A DNA stretch of 64,000 nucleotides from SVEL01 sp045125245 (GTDB lineage: Bacteria > Bacillota > Clostridia > Lachnospirales > Lachnospiraceae), in assembly GCA_045125245.1 (NCBI GenBank), contig JBGVNF010000052.1, positions 1 through 64,000 of the forward strand, in the 5' to 3' direction. The notes under the pieces are model-generated. The model was given only the letters and a program-made list of their open reading frames with translations. It was not told the origin of the DNA and searched no databases. A program made the translations under genes and the position numbers. Position 1 is the stretch's first letter, and each line of letters opens with the position of its first letter. Positions 26,302 through 34,114 of this stretch are shown in pieces.

Positions 26302-26605
26302 ATGCAGCTCCTTTTCCAATTATAATTCAATTGCAATATATACCTTTAATCATTATACTACTAATTTATAAAAATAAAAGAGAAAAGGATGAATTTTACT
26401 TTACTTAACATAGCAATATATGTTATTTTGTTCTTGCGTGGAAATTAAGTTAATATAAGAATTGCAAATTGTTTATTTATCTTATTTTAAGATTATTTAT
26501 TCTAATTAGATTTATGAATTAGAAGCTTTTATTTCATAAGTTAATTAGTTTAATAAACGCTTACAAATATTTTACTTACATATTTCATAGAAAGGATATA
26601 AAATA
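26302..26605. other. Divergent intergenic region (V-ATPase operon / trmB)
   Basis: About 300 very AT-rich bases between two divergent units. Leftward, a TATAAT with extended character lies at about 26352-26357 but lacks a good -35. Rightward, an AGAAAGGA ribosome site stands before trmB. No gene or strong structured element is seen. Confidence 0.5.
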
Positions 26606-27241
26606 ATGAGATTAAGAAATGTAAAAGGTTCTAGAGAAGCTATAGTGGCAAGTGAATTTACCATAAACGACCCAGAAAACCAAAAAGGAAATTGGAATAA
26701 AGTATTTGGGAATGACAAGCCTATCCATATAGAAGTAGGTATGGGCAAAGGTCGTTTCATAACAGACCTAGCAAAGGCAAACCCAGACATAAACTACATC
26801 GGAATCGAAAAATACTCAAGTGTACTTATCCGTGCCCTTGAAAAAAGACAGGAAGTAGAGCTTGATAACCTTCTCTTCATCCGTATGGATGCTGAAGATA
26901 TCTGCGATGTATTCGCACCAGAGGAAGTACATAAGATATACTTAAACTTCTCTGACCCATGGCCAAAGGATCGTCATGCAAAGCGTAGACTTACATCAAA
27001 GGAATTCTTCGCTCGCTACAACAACATCTTAAAAGCTGATGGCGTAGTGGAATTCAAGACAGATAACCGTCCACTTTTCGACTTCTCCCTTGAGCAGGTC
27101 CCAGAAGCAGGCTGGAATCTTGTGGCCCACACATTTGACCTTCACAACTCACCAATGAACGAAGGCAACATTATGACCGAATACGAAGAGAAATTTTCTT
27201 CTATGGGCAATCCAATCCACAAGCTTATCGCTAACAGATAA
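26606..27241 (+). CDS. trmB: tRNA (guanine46-N7)-methyltransferase
   Basis: 211 residues, standard length. The SAM-binding motif IHIEVGMGKGRFI (near 46-58) and INYIGIEKYSSVL, the acidic motif FIRMDAEDI, and the family signature LNFSDPWPKDRHAKRRL (near 113-129) are all present. It methylates G46 of tRNA variable loops. It lies upstream of tRNA-Lys in the same direction and is probably a single-gene unit. Stop at 27241. Confidence 0.97.
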   Translation: MRLRNVKGSREAIVASEFTINDPENQKGNWNKVFGNDKPIHIEVGMGKGRFITDLAKANPDINYIGIEKYSSVLIRALEKRQEVELDNLLFIRMDAEDICDVFAPEEVHKIYLNFSDPWPKDRHAKRRLTSKEFFARYNNILKADGVVEFKTDNRPLFDFSLEQVPEAGWNLVAHTFDLHNSPMNEGNIMTEYEEKFSSMGNPIHKLIANR

Positions 27242-27270
27242 TTTTTTACAAAAAATTTACATTAAAAATT

Positions 27271-27363
27271 AAAATCGAGGGGTTTTTTGGAGAATTTTAA
27301 ACGGATTTATACTAATTTTCTATATTTTTTACCAATTTTAAAAATTATCCCACCCTCGATTTT
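27271..27363 (+). other. Stem with long AT-rich loop downstream of trmB
   Basis: A perfect 11-bp complement, AAAATCGAGGG (27271-27281) and CCCTCGATTTT (27353-27363), encloses 71 AT-rich bases. It lies 30 bases after the trmB stop and before the tRNA-Lys promoter. It has no clean T-run, so it could be an unusual terminator or a transcript-end stabiliser. Confidence 0.5.
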
Positions 27364-27437
27364 CCTTATAAATACGGGCTTTCTAGCGCCTTGCAAAAAC
27401 TTTTTTAAAAATTTTTTAATTTTTTTCAAAAAAAGGC

Positions 27438-27466
27438 TTGCATTTTTCTAAACTATAATATATAAT
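27438..27466 (+). promoter_or_regulatory. Promoter of tRNA-Lys
   Basis: -35 TTGCAT (27438-27443), exact 17-base spacer, -10 TATAAT (27461-27466), 44 bases before the tRNA. Confidence 0.75.
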
Positions 27467-27510
27467 ACTCCTTGCGTTGAGGAAATGACCAAAACGCTTA
27501 AAATATAAAA

Positions 27511-27583
27511 GCGCGATTAGCTCAGTTGGTAGAGCACCTGACTCTTAATCAGGGTGTCCAGGGTTCGAGCCCCTGATCGCGCA
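27511..27583 (+). tRNA. tRNA-Lys (anticodon CTT)
   Basis: 73 bases fold into a perfect cloverleaf: acceptor GCGCGAT/ATCGCGC, D arm GCTC/GAGC, anticodon stem CCTGA/TCAGG with loop CTCTTAA, variable loop GTGTC, T stem CAGGG/CCCTG with loop TTCGAGC. CCA is not encoded. It reads codon AAG. Confidence 0.97.
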
Positions 27584-27589
27584 CTGGAA

Positions 27590-27632
27590 GTACATTTTTT
27601 TCGACGTAAGAGCGAGGGGAATGTGCTTTTTT
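27590..27632 (+). terminator. Terminator of tRNA-Lys
   Basis: Seven-base-pair stem (27590-27596 with 27620-27626, one G-T pair) with a 23-base loop, then TTTTTT at 27627-27632. The long loop makes it a modest candidate. Confidence 0.55.
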
Positions 27633-27665
27633 GTTATGTGATATCAACTTTCTAGGAGACCAACG

Positions 27666-28508
27666 ATGAATACTATACAATTTAAAGCTTTCGACGAAGA
27701 AAGAGCACTATACAATTTAAAAAATACCGAAGTAAATAAATGCACATTTGCTGGTCCTGCAGACGGAGAATCTGCACTAAAGGAAGCTAGAAACATAGTA
27801 ATATCTGATTGTAATTTTTCTCTTAGATACCCACTATGGCATGTTATAGATTTTAAGATTAAGAACTCTACTATAAGTGATGCTTCAAGAGCACCTATAT
27901 GGTATTCTATGAATGGTATAATTGAAAATTCTTCCATAAGCGGAATCAAATCCATTCGCGAATGTAATAACATAAGCATCTCTAATTGTCATATTTCCTC
28001 AGAAGAATTCGGCTGGAAGTGTAATAATATAAACATATTTGATTCCCAAATAGATTCAGTTTATTTGCTTTTCGAAACTAAAAATGTTCATATTAAAAAT
28101 ATTAAAATGCAGGGAAAATACTCATTTCAATATATGGATAATGTGATTATAGAAAATTCATATTTAGATACTAAAGACGCCTTCTGGCACAGCAAAAACG
28201 TAACCGTAAAAAATACAGTTGTCAAGGGTGAATATCTAGCATGGTTTTCCGAAAATGTGACTTTTATAGACTGCAAAATAATAGGCACTCAGCCATTATG
28301 CTATTGTAAAAATTTAAAGCTAATAAACTGCACAATGGAAGCTACTGACTTAGCATTTGAATATTCAGAAGTCGATGCAGATGTAGTCGGAAATATTTTG
28401 TCTGTCAAAAATCCAAAAGCAGGAAAAATAGTTGCTGACTCTGTAGGAGATGTAATATTCGAAGATGCCGTAATCCCAGTGGAGGGACAAGTAATTGTTA
28501 GAGGGTAG
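27666..28508 (+). CDS. DUF3737 family protein (right-handed beta-helix)
   Basis: 280 residues. The opening KAFDEERALYNLKNTEVNKCTFAGPADGESALKEA is the DUF3737 pattern, and the rest is a string of about 20-residue rungs alternating N/K-V/I and C/S positions (for example NVTVKNTVVKGEYLAWFSENV near 180-200), typical of a parallel beta-helix. DUF3737 occurs in many gut Firmicutes and Bacteroidetes; the function is unknown and the fold suggests polysaccharide binding or lysis. No signal peptide, so it is intracellular. It stands alone after tRNA-Lys. Confidence 0.86.
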   Translation: MNTIQFKAFDEERALYNLKNTEVNKCTFAGPADGESALKEARNIVISDCNFSLRYPLWHVIDFKIKNSTISDASRAPIWYSMNGIIENSSISGIKSIRECNNISISNCHISSEEFGWKCNNINIFDSQIDSVYLLFETKNVHIKNIKMQGKYSFQYMDNVIIENSYLDTKDAFWHSKNVTVKNTVVKGEYLAWFSENVTFIDCKIIGTQPLCYCKNLKLINCTMEATDLAFEYSEVDADVVGNILSVKNPKAGKIVADSVGDVIFEDAVIPVEGQVIVRG

Positions 28509-28593
28509 TGATATACTTCATAATACAATATTTATGTAATTGTAAACTTATCTAGATAAAAATCAGGGCATAAAGCCTTGATTTCAGACTATA

Positions 28594-28630
28594 GACAGGA
28601 CTCCTTAATTAGGTGTCCTGTCCTATTTTT
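28594..28630. terminator. Terminator after DUF3737 gene
   Basis: Stem of about 9 bp plus an inner extension (arms from 28594 and to 28622), then CTATTTTT (28623-28630). The antitoxin gene ends at 28631 from the other side, so the hairpin probably serves both. A second, weaker hairpin of the form AAATCAGGGC-ATAAA-GCCTTGATTT lies just before it at 28559-28584. Confidence 0.8.
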
Positions 28631-29653
28631 CTATATCTGCAAATTTTCTGCATATCTAAATTCTATTATCCCTTTCGGCGCAGTCTCTTTATATGCCACT
28701 TCATTATGCATAAATTCAACTATTTCCTTTTTAGTCATATGACCAAGTTTATCTATAACTATATTTAATATCTCTTTATCCTCTTTTGTCAAATTAGTAA
28801 ATGCCGTATCTTCTTCCAATGAAAAATAATAGGCATTCGCCTCTCCCATATCTACTTCCTCACACGGAACACCCTTTAATTCTATAATAGAATTATGTCC
28901 TACAGGAACAGCTCCCATAGGCATAGATTGATATACTAGACCGGTAATTGTAACTCCCCTATTCTTATAGGAAAGTGCATCCGCATACCACAATAACTTC
29001 ATAAGCTTAACCTTATATAAGTTTGTCACCTTCTTAGATGCAGCAAAATAGCGAATCACATCAACCACTTTATCTAATGATAATTCTGTATTTCCATTAT
29101 ACATTTTATTTCCATTAAGGCCTACATAGTTTGCCTCAATAGCTTTTCTTAAATAATTATCTTGAGCGCTCTCATATAAAAGTGTAGCTACTTTTAAATA
29201 TCTGCGATATGCCTCTTCTGCCAAATTATCTTTTGCATCATTTAGCAAAGAAATATACCATTCCGAATCACTATCTATCTTTCTTAATATGGAATCATGC
29301 GCCTTATCTTGTACCTGATGACCTTCATATCTTGTAATAGTCTTTTCTCCCCATCCAAGCAAAATGCAAAAATCCTTTTGACTGATATCATACTTCTCTC
29401 TAATTCCACTTATCTCATCAGATTTTAGCAAGCCCACCTTCTTTCGATATGCATTCTTCATATTCAAATCATTCACTCTGGCTTGTTCCTCATCAGCATA
29501 AAACTCTTCCGCTAAATCACAATAAAAGTAGGTCGCTTCATATTCTACTTCAATATTTTTAAATATATTTTTTTCATGTATTCTAACGATTTTTACTTCA
29601 TGTTCTTCCATACAGCATACACAAATTTTTTTTTCAGATTTTAATACTTTCAT
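28631..29653 (-). CDS. Antitoxin: YgiT-type zinc finger, HTH and Panacea (DUF4065) domains
   Basis: 340 residues. The N-terminus has a cysteine cluster CVCC (11-14) and a further YFYC (near 45), like a YgiT/MqsA zinc finger with one cysteine of the second pair missing. Residues about 80-130 form an XRE-type helix-turn-helix (ISQKDFCILLGWGEKTITRYE). Residues about 190-325 fit the SocA/Panacea DUF4065 domain (VVDVIRYFAA, KLMKLLWYADALSYKNRG). Panacea domains neutralise diverse toxins. The gene begins 18 bases after the putative toxin, in the toxin-first order of mqsRA. The HTH probably autoregulates through the palindrome at 30125-30146. Confidence 0.82.
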   Translation of the reverse strand: MKVLKSEKKICVCCMEEHEVKIVRIHEKNIFKNIEVEYEATYFYCDLAEEFYADEEQARVNDLNMKNAYRKKVGLLKSDEISGIREKYDISQKDFCILLGWGEKTITRYEGHQVQDKAHDSILRKIDSDSEWYISLLNDAKDNLAEEAYRRYLKVATLLYESAQDNYLRKAIEANYVGLNGNKMYNGNTELSLDKVVDVIRYFAASKKVTNLYKVKLMKLLWYADALSYKNRGVTITGLVYQSMPMGAVPVGHNSIIELKGVPCEEVDMGEANAYYFSLEEDTAFTNLTKEDKEILNIVIDKLGHMTKKEIVEFMHNEVAYKETAPKGIIEFRYAENLQI

Positions 29654-29671
29654 ATCACACGCCCTCCTATT

Positions 29672-30112
29672 CTATTTTTTTCTATAAGGAAATAACTCAG
29701 GCGCTAATGGCCTCTCGGCAAAATGAAATGACATAACAAATGTTGTAGGAGCGCCATACATTCCGAGGATTTCTACTCTTATCTTAATATATACATCTTC
29801 ATTTTTATTATATACTTTTCCAAATTCCCTCATCTCACTTCTTTTAGGAAAACGAATATCTTTAAGCGTCCTTATATAGTCTTCCTCTGTTAAAAATAAT
29901 AACTCTCTTTTTAATGCATCAGTAGGATTTTCATGTGGAAATAAAGCACTTATAGTATACGCATTTGTATACCTCTTATCTCTTATATCGTCTACCAGCC
30001 TTTTAGATTGAAGCTCAATTTTTGCTCCATGATTTAATGCATATTTAAGATTTTGCAAATAAGATTTTACTTCTAATTCAGTTTCAATTCTAGAATAGAT
30101 ATTATCTGACAA
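29672..30112 (-). CDS. Putative MqsR-like toxin
   Basis: About 146 residues from a TTG at 30112. The frame is open to 30175, but the TTG there is the -35 box of the promoter and the bases between include the -10 box, so that longer product cannot be made from this transcript. GGAGG at 30121-30125 is eight bases from 30112. The second half, LTEEDYIRTLKDIRFPKR then DVYIKIRVEI and FVMSFH, follows the MqsR pattern (L-S-x-x-D-F-Y, then V-Y-x-K-I, then v-i-S-F). MqsR is an mRNA interferase. Pairing with an antitoxin having an MqsA-like N-terminus supports this, but the resemblance is remote. Confidence 0.62.
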   Translation of the reverse strand: MSDNIYSRIETELEVKSYLQNLKYALNHGAKIELQSKRLVDDIRDKRYTNAYTISALFPHENPTDALKRELLFLTEEDYIRTLKDIRFPKRSEMREFGKVYNKNEDVYIKIRVEILGMYGAPTTFVMSFHFAERPLAPELFPYRKK

Positions 30113-30124
30113 TCGCAAGACCTC

Positions 30125-30175
30125 CAAGGTATCATTTGATACCTTGATTATATATTTATTATGTTTTTTTGTCAA
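30125..30175 (-). promoter_or_regulatory. Promoter and palindromic operator of toxin-antitoxin operon
   Basis: Minus-strand -35 TTGACA (30170-30175), exact 17-base spacer, -10 TATAAT (30147-30152): a full consensus promoter. It is followed at once by a perfect palindrome of two 10-base arms and a 2-base centre (30125-30146), covering the expected +1 and ending at the ribosome site. A bound HTH antitoxin there would block transcription, as in mqsRA. Confidence 0.82.
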
Positions 30176-30207
30176 TTGATTTATATATAAATATTATTTA
30201 TTAACAA

Positions 30208-30232
30208 AAGGAGTGGTTTAATACCACTCCTT
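30208..30232 (-). terminator. Terminator of sigma-fusion gene
   Basis: Perfect 10-bp stem (arms 30208-30217 and 30223-30232, 5-base loop) followed by TTTTGTT on the minus strand. It overlaps the last codons and the stop of the sigma-fusion gene and shields the toxin-antitoxin promoter just downstream. Confidence 0.78.
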
Positions 30233-32404
30233 CTCCCTATCTATTACAGGTTTTTCTACTGTTATCGCCTTAATAGCTTCAAGAACTTCTAATACAACCG
30301 CTTTTCTTTCCTTCTGTGTGTTATCCTCTTCATCATATGTCACTGATTCCCTATCTGTAACCTGAATACATACCACACGTTTTTCATCACCCAAATCAAG
30401 TCTTACAACCACGATAGTTGTATAGTTATTTTCAACTAGGCATTCTGTATGGCAGATACCTACATCATTTCCTGCTACATCCATCCATTCAAAGCCGGAT
30501 ATATCAGAACTATCTACCTCTACAAATACAGAAGAATATCCACCACTTCCCTTTACTGTTTTTTCAACATCCTCTCTTGAAAGTTCTTCATTTCTTTCAT
30601 TAAAACGTACATCATCAAGATAAAATACCTGTACCTCCATACCATTCTTCATACCATATATTCCATCTTCATATATATTTATCTCACCTTCCCAGCCGCA
30701 ATCTATATTAAACATATATCTAGGCGACTCATTAGTATATGGCGCAGATATTGTATATGGAACAGCATAATGTTTTATTTCATCACTTACATATGGTGCT
30801 TCATGCTCATTATGATCATAGCCAAACTCTAATACAAATTTGAAATTAACTACCATAAGCTCCTTCTGCTCTTCGGTTAATGTATCCATAAAATCACCTT
30901 CCAATTTCTCAGAATCTACTACAACTGACGTTATCCTATATTGATCATCTATGTAAATCTGAAGTTCAGCTGCAAGCTCTCTTAAATCTACCGTTACATT
31001 ATTTTCGTTCAAAGTATAATCAATAATCATATGAAATTTATAATACTTTGAAACAGTTTCCAATACTGACATATTCATATTACACGCCAAATATTTTTCT
31101 CCATATTTATTCGTAATAACCTTTGTTTTTTCGTTATTCATTGCATCAAACAAAGTCGACATAGCTGCTACATAATCAAGATTATTAACTTCTTCCTCCG
31201 TCAACTCTCTTTTTGTCATTATCGATGTTCCACCATTTTCAGCTGGTTCATATAGATACACCTTATTATCAGATTCTTTTTCGATATACCAACTATGATC
31301 ACCATCCATATATTCAAATATCATATTTTTGGTATCAATATACATATCATCCAAACCATATAAAAAACCAAACGTACTATGTACATCAAATATGCTTATA
31401 TTCCTAAGTTCTTCTTTACCTTTTGCTATAATCTCAGCCACTTCACTATCTACATTTCCTTGTGGCTCATTATCACCGCTATCATCCTTATCTTTGTTAT
31501 TATCAAAATCTCCTAGGTTGTTACCTCCCTCACTTGCTGATGTACTTTCTTCCTCTTGATTACTGCTGATTAAATAGACTACTGCCCCTATTCCTCCTAC
31601 TACTAATGTTAATGCTAGTGCACATATTGCTACTATTTTCCCTACTGACATCTTCAATGCTACCGCCTTTCCTGTACTTGATACTGTTGATAACACATTA
31701 CCTACAGGAGCATTTATCGAACCTTCTATCATTGCCTGAGATATGACATTCAATGAATTTGGCACCTCACATGCAAATGCTTTTCTTTGATTTGCAAATA
31801 ATACATACAAAAATGGAAGCATAACAATACAACGATGCTTTGTTTCCTTTGATTCAAGCTTCTCAATTTCTTTTTGCATAAATTTCTTTGCATAATTGAG
31901 TCTGCTTCTTACCGTACTCTCGGTACAATTATAAAGAACAGCTATCTCCTTAACAGAATAATCCTGATAAAAATATAAAAATACCGTTGCTCTCTGCTCA
32001 ATAGGAAGCCTCTCTATAATTGACATCAATATCAATTCGGTTTCCTTCTCAATAACAACATCGTCGGTTGACTTAGACTTATCTGGAAGTTCTAATATTT
32101 CCTCGTTAGCATGCATACTATCAATAATTAGTACCTTATTATGCCTTAACATATCCAAACACTTATTATTGGCAATTCTAAGAAGCCATTGCTTAAATTT
32201 ACTCTTATCCTTCAATGTGGAAAGTGTAGAAAATGCCTTGATAAATGTGTCCTGTGCAATATCCTGACTATCTTCCTCACTAAGCTTAAAATTTCTGCAA
32301 ATAAACATAACATCCATATAGTATTCTTTATAAAGAATCTCCATAGCATTATTATCTTTTGCTTCTGCTGCTATCACGTATTGCATGATTTCTTTCTCTT
32401 GCAT
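30218..32404 (-). CDS. ECF sigma factor fused to membrane-anchored extracellular domain
   Basis: 728 residues. Residues about 15-90 are sigma region 2 (KEYYMDVMFICRNF, DIAQDTFIKAF, WLLRIANNKCLD) and about 125-185 are region 4 with its helix-turn-helix (YSVKEIAVLYNCTESTVRSRL). A linker (about 190-255) leads to one transmembrane segment (about 256-281), an acidic Asn/Asp-rich stretch (about 283-325) and a 400-residue extracellular part of mixed strands that I cannot name. The sensor is thus covalently attached to the sigma factor instead of acting through a separate anti-sigma factor. Release by proteolysis, or function at the membrane, are both possible. GGAGG is ten bases before the ATG. Confidence 0.85.
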   Translation of the reverse strand: MQEKEIMQYVIAAEAKDNNAMEILYKEYYMDVMFICRNFKLSEEDSQDIAQDTFIKAFSTLSTLKDKSKFKQWLLRIANNKCLDMLRHNKVLIIDSMHANEEILELPDKSKSTDDVVIEKETELILMSIIERLPIEQRATVFLYFYQDYSVKEIAVLYNCTESTVRSRLNYAKKFMQKEIEKLESKETKHRCIVMLPFLYVLFANQRKAFACEVPNSLNVISQAMIEGSINAPVGNVLSTVSSTGKAVALKMSVGKIVAICALALTLVVGGIGAVVYLISSNQEEESTSASEGGNNLGDFDNNKDKDDSGDNEPQGNVDSEVAEIIAKGKEELRNISIFDVHSTFGFLYGLDDMYIDTKNMIFEYMDGDHSWYIEKESDNKVYLYEPAENGGTSIMTKRELTEEEVNNLDYVAAMSTLFDAMNNEKTKVITNKYGEKYLACNMNMSVLETVSKYYKFHMIIDYTLNENNVTVDLRELAAELQIYIDDQYRITSVVVDSEKLEGDFMDTLTEEQKELMVVNFKFVLEFGYDHNEHEAPYVSDEIKHYAVPYTISAPYTNESPRYMFNIDCGWEGEINIYEDGIYGMKNGMEVQVFYLDDVRFNERNEELSREDVEKTVKGSGGYSSVFVEVDSSDISGFEWMDVAGNDVGICHTECLVENNYTTIVVVRLDLGDEKRVVCIQVTDRESVTYDEEDNTQKERKAVVLEVLEAIKAITVEKPVIDREKEWY

Positions 32405-32588
32405 TTTTGCTTTTCCTCCATGTATAAAAATGTGTTACACTTAATTGACGTATATACATTAAAAAACTATTTAAATTTTATAAAATTTTTTGTTAAATTT
32501 TATTATATGGAACATTTAGTATGAATTCAATAGATATATTTTCGTGCATTATCACGCATTCGATTTGAATATATATCCTTGCCACTTC

Positions 32589-32617
32589 TTGACATACAAA
32601 ATTTAATATTCTATACT
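32589..32617 (+). promoter_or_regulatory. Promoter of azlCD
   Basis: -35 TTGACA (32589-32594), exact 17-base spacer, -10 TATACT (32612-32617), about 75 bases before azlC. Upstream, an imperfect dyad CGTG-N6-CACG (near 32553-32566) could be an operator. Confidence 0.75.
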
Positions 32618-32641
32618 ACATACTGAATTTATAAAGAAATT

Positions 32642-32670
32642 AGCCGTCACTATTTCAATGGGTGGCGGCT
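32642..32670 (+). promoter_or_regulatory. Hairpin in azlC leader
   Basis: Nine-base-pair stem (32642-32650 with 32662-32670, one G-T pair) and an 11-base loop, 25 bases before the azlC start. No T-run follows, so it is not a terminator. It may stabilise or regulate the leader. The rest of the gap 32405-32694 has no gene. Confidence 0.5.
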
Positions 32671-32694
32671 TAATAATGCTAATAGGACACAACT

Positions 32695-33450
32695 ATGAAT
32701 AATAAAAATATAACCAAAACATTACAACCACAATCAAATACTACCGCCTTTAAAGACGGTATGAAGGACGGTATCCCTATCGGCTTAGGCTACCTTGCCG
32801 TATCCTTCTCTCTTGGCATTATGGCAAAAAAAGCTGGTCTTACACCATTTCAAGGCTTTCTAGCCAGCTTCTTATGTAATGCATCCGCAGGAGAATACGC
32901 TGGATTTTCAATTATTGCAGCCAGCGCTACATATATAGAGATGGCCCTTGCCATATTCATAGCTAACGCCAGGTATCTTTTAATGAGCTGCGCCCTTGTA
33001 CAGCGCTTTTCGCCAAAAACATCTATATTCCATAGATTAATAATGGCATTTGATATCACCGACGAAGTCTTTGCCATATCAATAGCCAGACCAGGCTTTC
33101 TTAATCCATACTATACCTACGGCGCTATGACAACCACTATGCCCCTTTGGGCAATGGGCACAGCCCTAGGCGTAATGGCAGGAAATATGCTACCAGTAAG
33201 ACTTGTAAGCGCCTTCAGCGTCGCCTTATACGGAATGTTCTTAGCAGTTATTATACCGCCAGCAAGAAAGGATAAAATAATCGCAGGAATAATAGTTGTC
33301 TGCTTCACACTTAGCTTTTTATCCTGCTATATCCCATTTGTAAAGGATATGTCTGATGGCACAAAAACTATTGTACTCACAGTGCTTATATCAACTATAG
33401 CAGCTATTATATTCCCACATAAAGAAGAAAGGTCGGCCACAAATGACTAA
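32695..33450 (+). CDS. azlC: AzlC family branched-chain amino acid exporter, large subunit
   Basis: 251 residues with about seven or eight membrane segments. The opening KDGMKDGIPIGLGYLAVSFSLGIMAKKAGLTPFQGFLAS matches the AzlC family very well. With AzlD it exports branched-chain amino acids and analogues such as azaleucine. Its last codons overlap the start of azlD by eight bases, showing translational coupling. The start ATG at 32695 is preceded by AATAGGACACAACT, a weak ribosome site. Confidence 0.93.
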   Translation: MNNKNITKTLQPQSNTTAFKDGMKDGIPIGLGYLAVSFSLGIMAKKAGLTPFQGFLASFLCNASAGEYAGFSIIAASATYIEMALAIFIANARYLLMSCALVQRFSPKTSIFHRLIMAFDITDEVFAISIARPGFLNPYYTYGAMTTTMPLWAMGTALGVMAGNMLPVRLVSAFSVALYGMFLAVIIPPARKDKIIAGIIVVCFTLSFLSCYIPFVKDMSDGTKTIVLTVLISTIAAIIFPHKEERSATND

Positions 33451-33751
33451 TAATACATATATTTATATACTTATCATGGCAGCAGTTTCTTTCATAATTC
33501 GAGCACTGCCAGTTACGCTTATTAAGAAACCAATTAAAAATCAATTTATACAGTCATTCCTATATTACGTTCCATACGTAACCTTATCAGTTATGACATT
33601 TCCAGCCATAATAAATGCAACTCAAAGCATCTACTCAGGACTCGCCGCCTTCATAGTCGGCGTCATTGCAGCCTGGAAGGGCTTCGACTTATTCAAGGTA
33701 GCCTCATCCTGCTGCCTCATAGTACTCATACTAGAACTATTCTTAATCTAA
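33443..33751 (+). CDS. azlD: AzlD family branched-chain amino acid exporter, small subunit
   Basis: 102 residues with about four membrane segments; the pattern FIIRALPVTLIKK followed by FLYYVPYVTLSVMTFPAI is typical AzlD. The gene overlaps azlC and has GAAAGG before its start. It is the partner of AzlC in branched-chain amino acid export and ends at a strong terminator. Confidence 0.92.
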   Translation: MTNNTYIYILIMAAVSFIIRALPVTLIKKPIKNQFIQSFLYYVPYVTLSVMTFPAIINATQSIYSGLAAFIVGVIAAWKGFDLFKVASSCCLIVLILELFLI

Positions 33752-33778
33752 AAAAGGGCGCCAACGCGCCCTTTTTTT
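33750..33778 (+). terminator. Terminator of azlCD
   Basis: GC-rich stem GGGCGC/GCGCCC, extended by A-T pairs, with loop CAAC, followed by TTTTTTT. A textbook intrinsic terminator just after the azlD stop, flanked by A-run and T-run so that it could work both ways. Confidence 0.95.
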
Positions 33779-33908
33779 ATCCACTCTATTCCGCACCCTT
33801 TCATCACCAAATCAAGGCTTTTATGCCTACAATGTTTATCCGTATGTTCATTACACAATTTTTCTTGAAACAATGTTTCTTCCCATATATTTTTCAATGT
33901 TTTCATAT

Positions 33909-34035
33909 CACAACTTTTTATTTTTACATAAATATATACTATGAATTTCACGATAGCGAAGGATATTAAGAAAATCAAATATACGTAGCATGTGAAAGCA
34001 TAGTATATATTTAGGTAATACAATAAAAAGTTGTG
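33909..34035. repeat. 127-bp element with long imperfect terminal inverted repeats
   Basis: The left end (33909 to about 33952) and the reverse complement of the right end (about 33990-34035) agree over about 43 bases with a few gaps, beginning CACAACTTTTTATT on both sides. The core is only about 38 bases and non-coding. This looks like a miniature inverted-repeat element or a structured RNA. No clear target duplication is seen. The rest of the gap 33779-34114 holds a leftward 52-codon frame (33925-33749, MKTLKNIWEETLF...) without a ribosome site, which is probably a remnant or chance. Confidence 0.72.
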
Positions 34036-34045
34036 CATAAGATGC

Positions 34046-34074
34046 AAAAAATCAGGGCATAAAGCCCTGATTTT
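34046..34074 (-). terminator. Terminator of VWA/hflKC operon
   Basis: Perfect 11-bp stem (arms 34048-34058 and 34064-34074, loop ATAAA) with TTTTTT on the minus strand. It lies 41 bases past the hflC stop. Nearly the same hairpin occurs at 28559-28584. Confidence 0.9.
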
Positions 34075-34114
34075 CTTATATTTAATTGTAGTTGCAGAGC
34101 AACTGCAATTTGAT

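Noticed and set aside
27242..27440. Small RNA gene between trmB and tRNA-Lys
   Set aside because: Only AT-rich sequence and one long-range stem; no promoter in the right place other than that of the tRNA.
32618..32694. T-box leader before azlC
   Set aside because: The GGGTGGCGG segment resembles a T-box fragment but the leader is far too short and lacks the rest.
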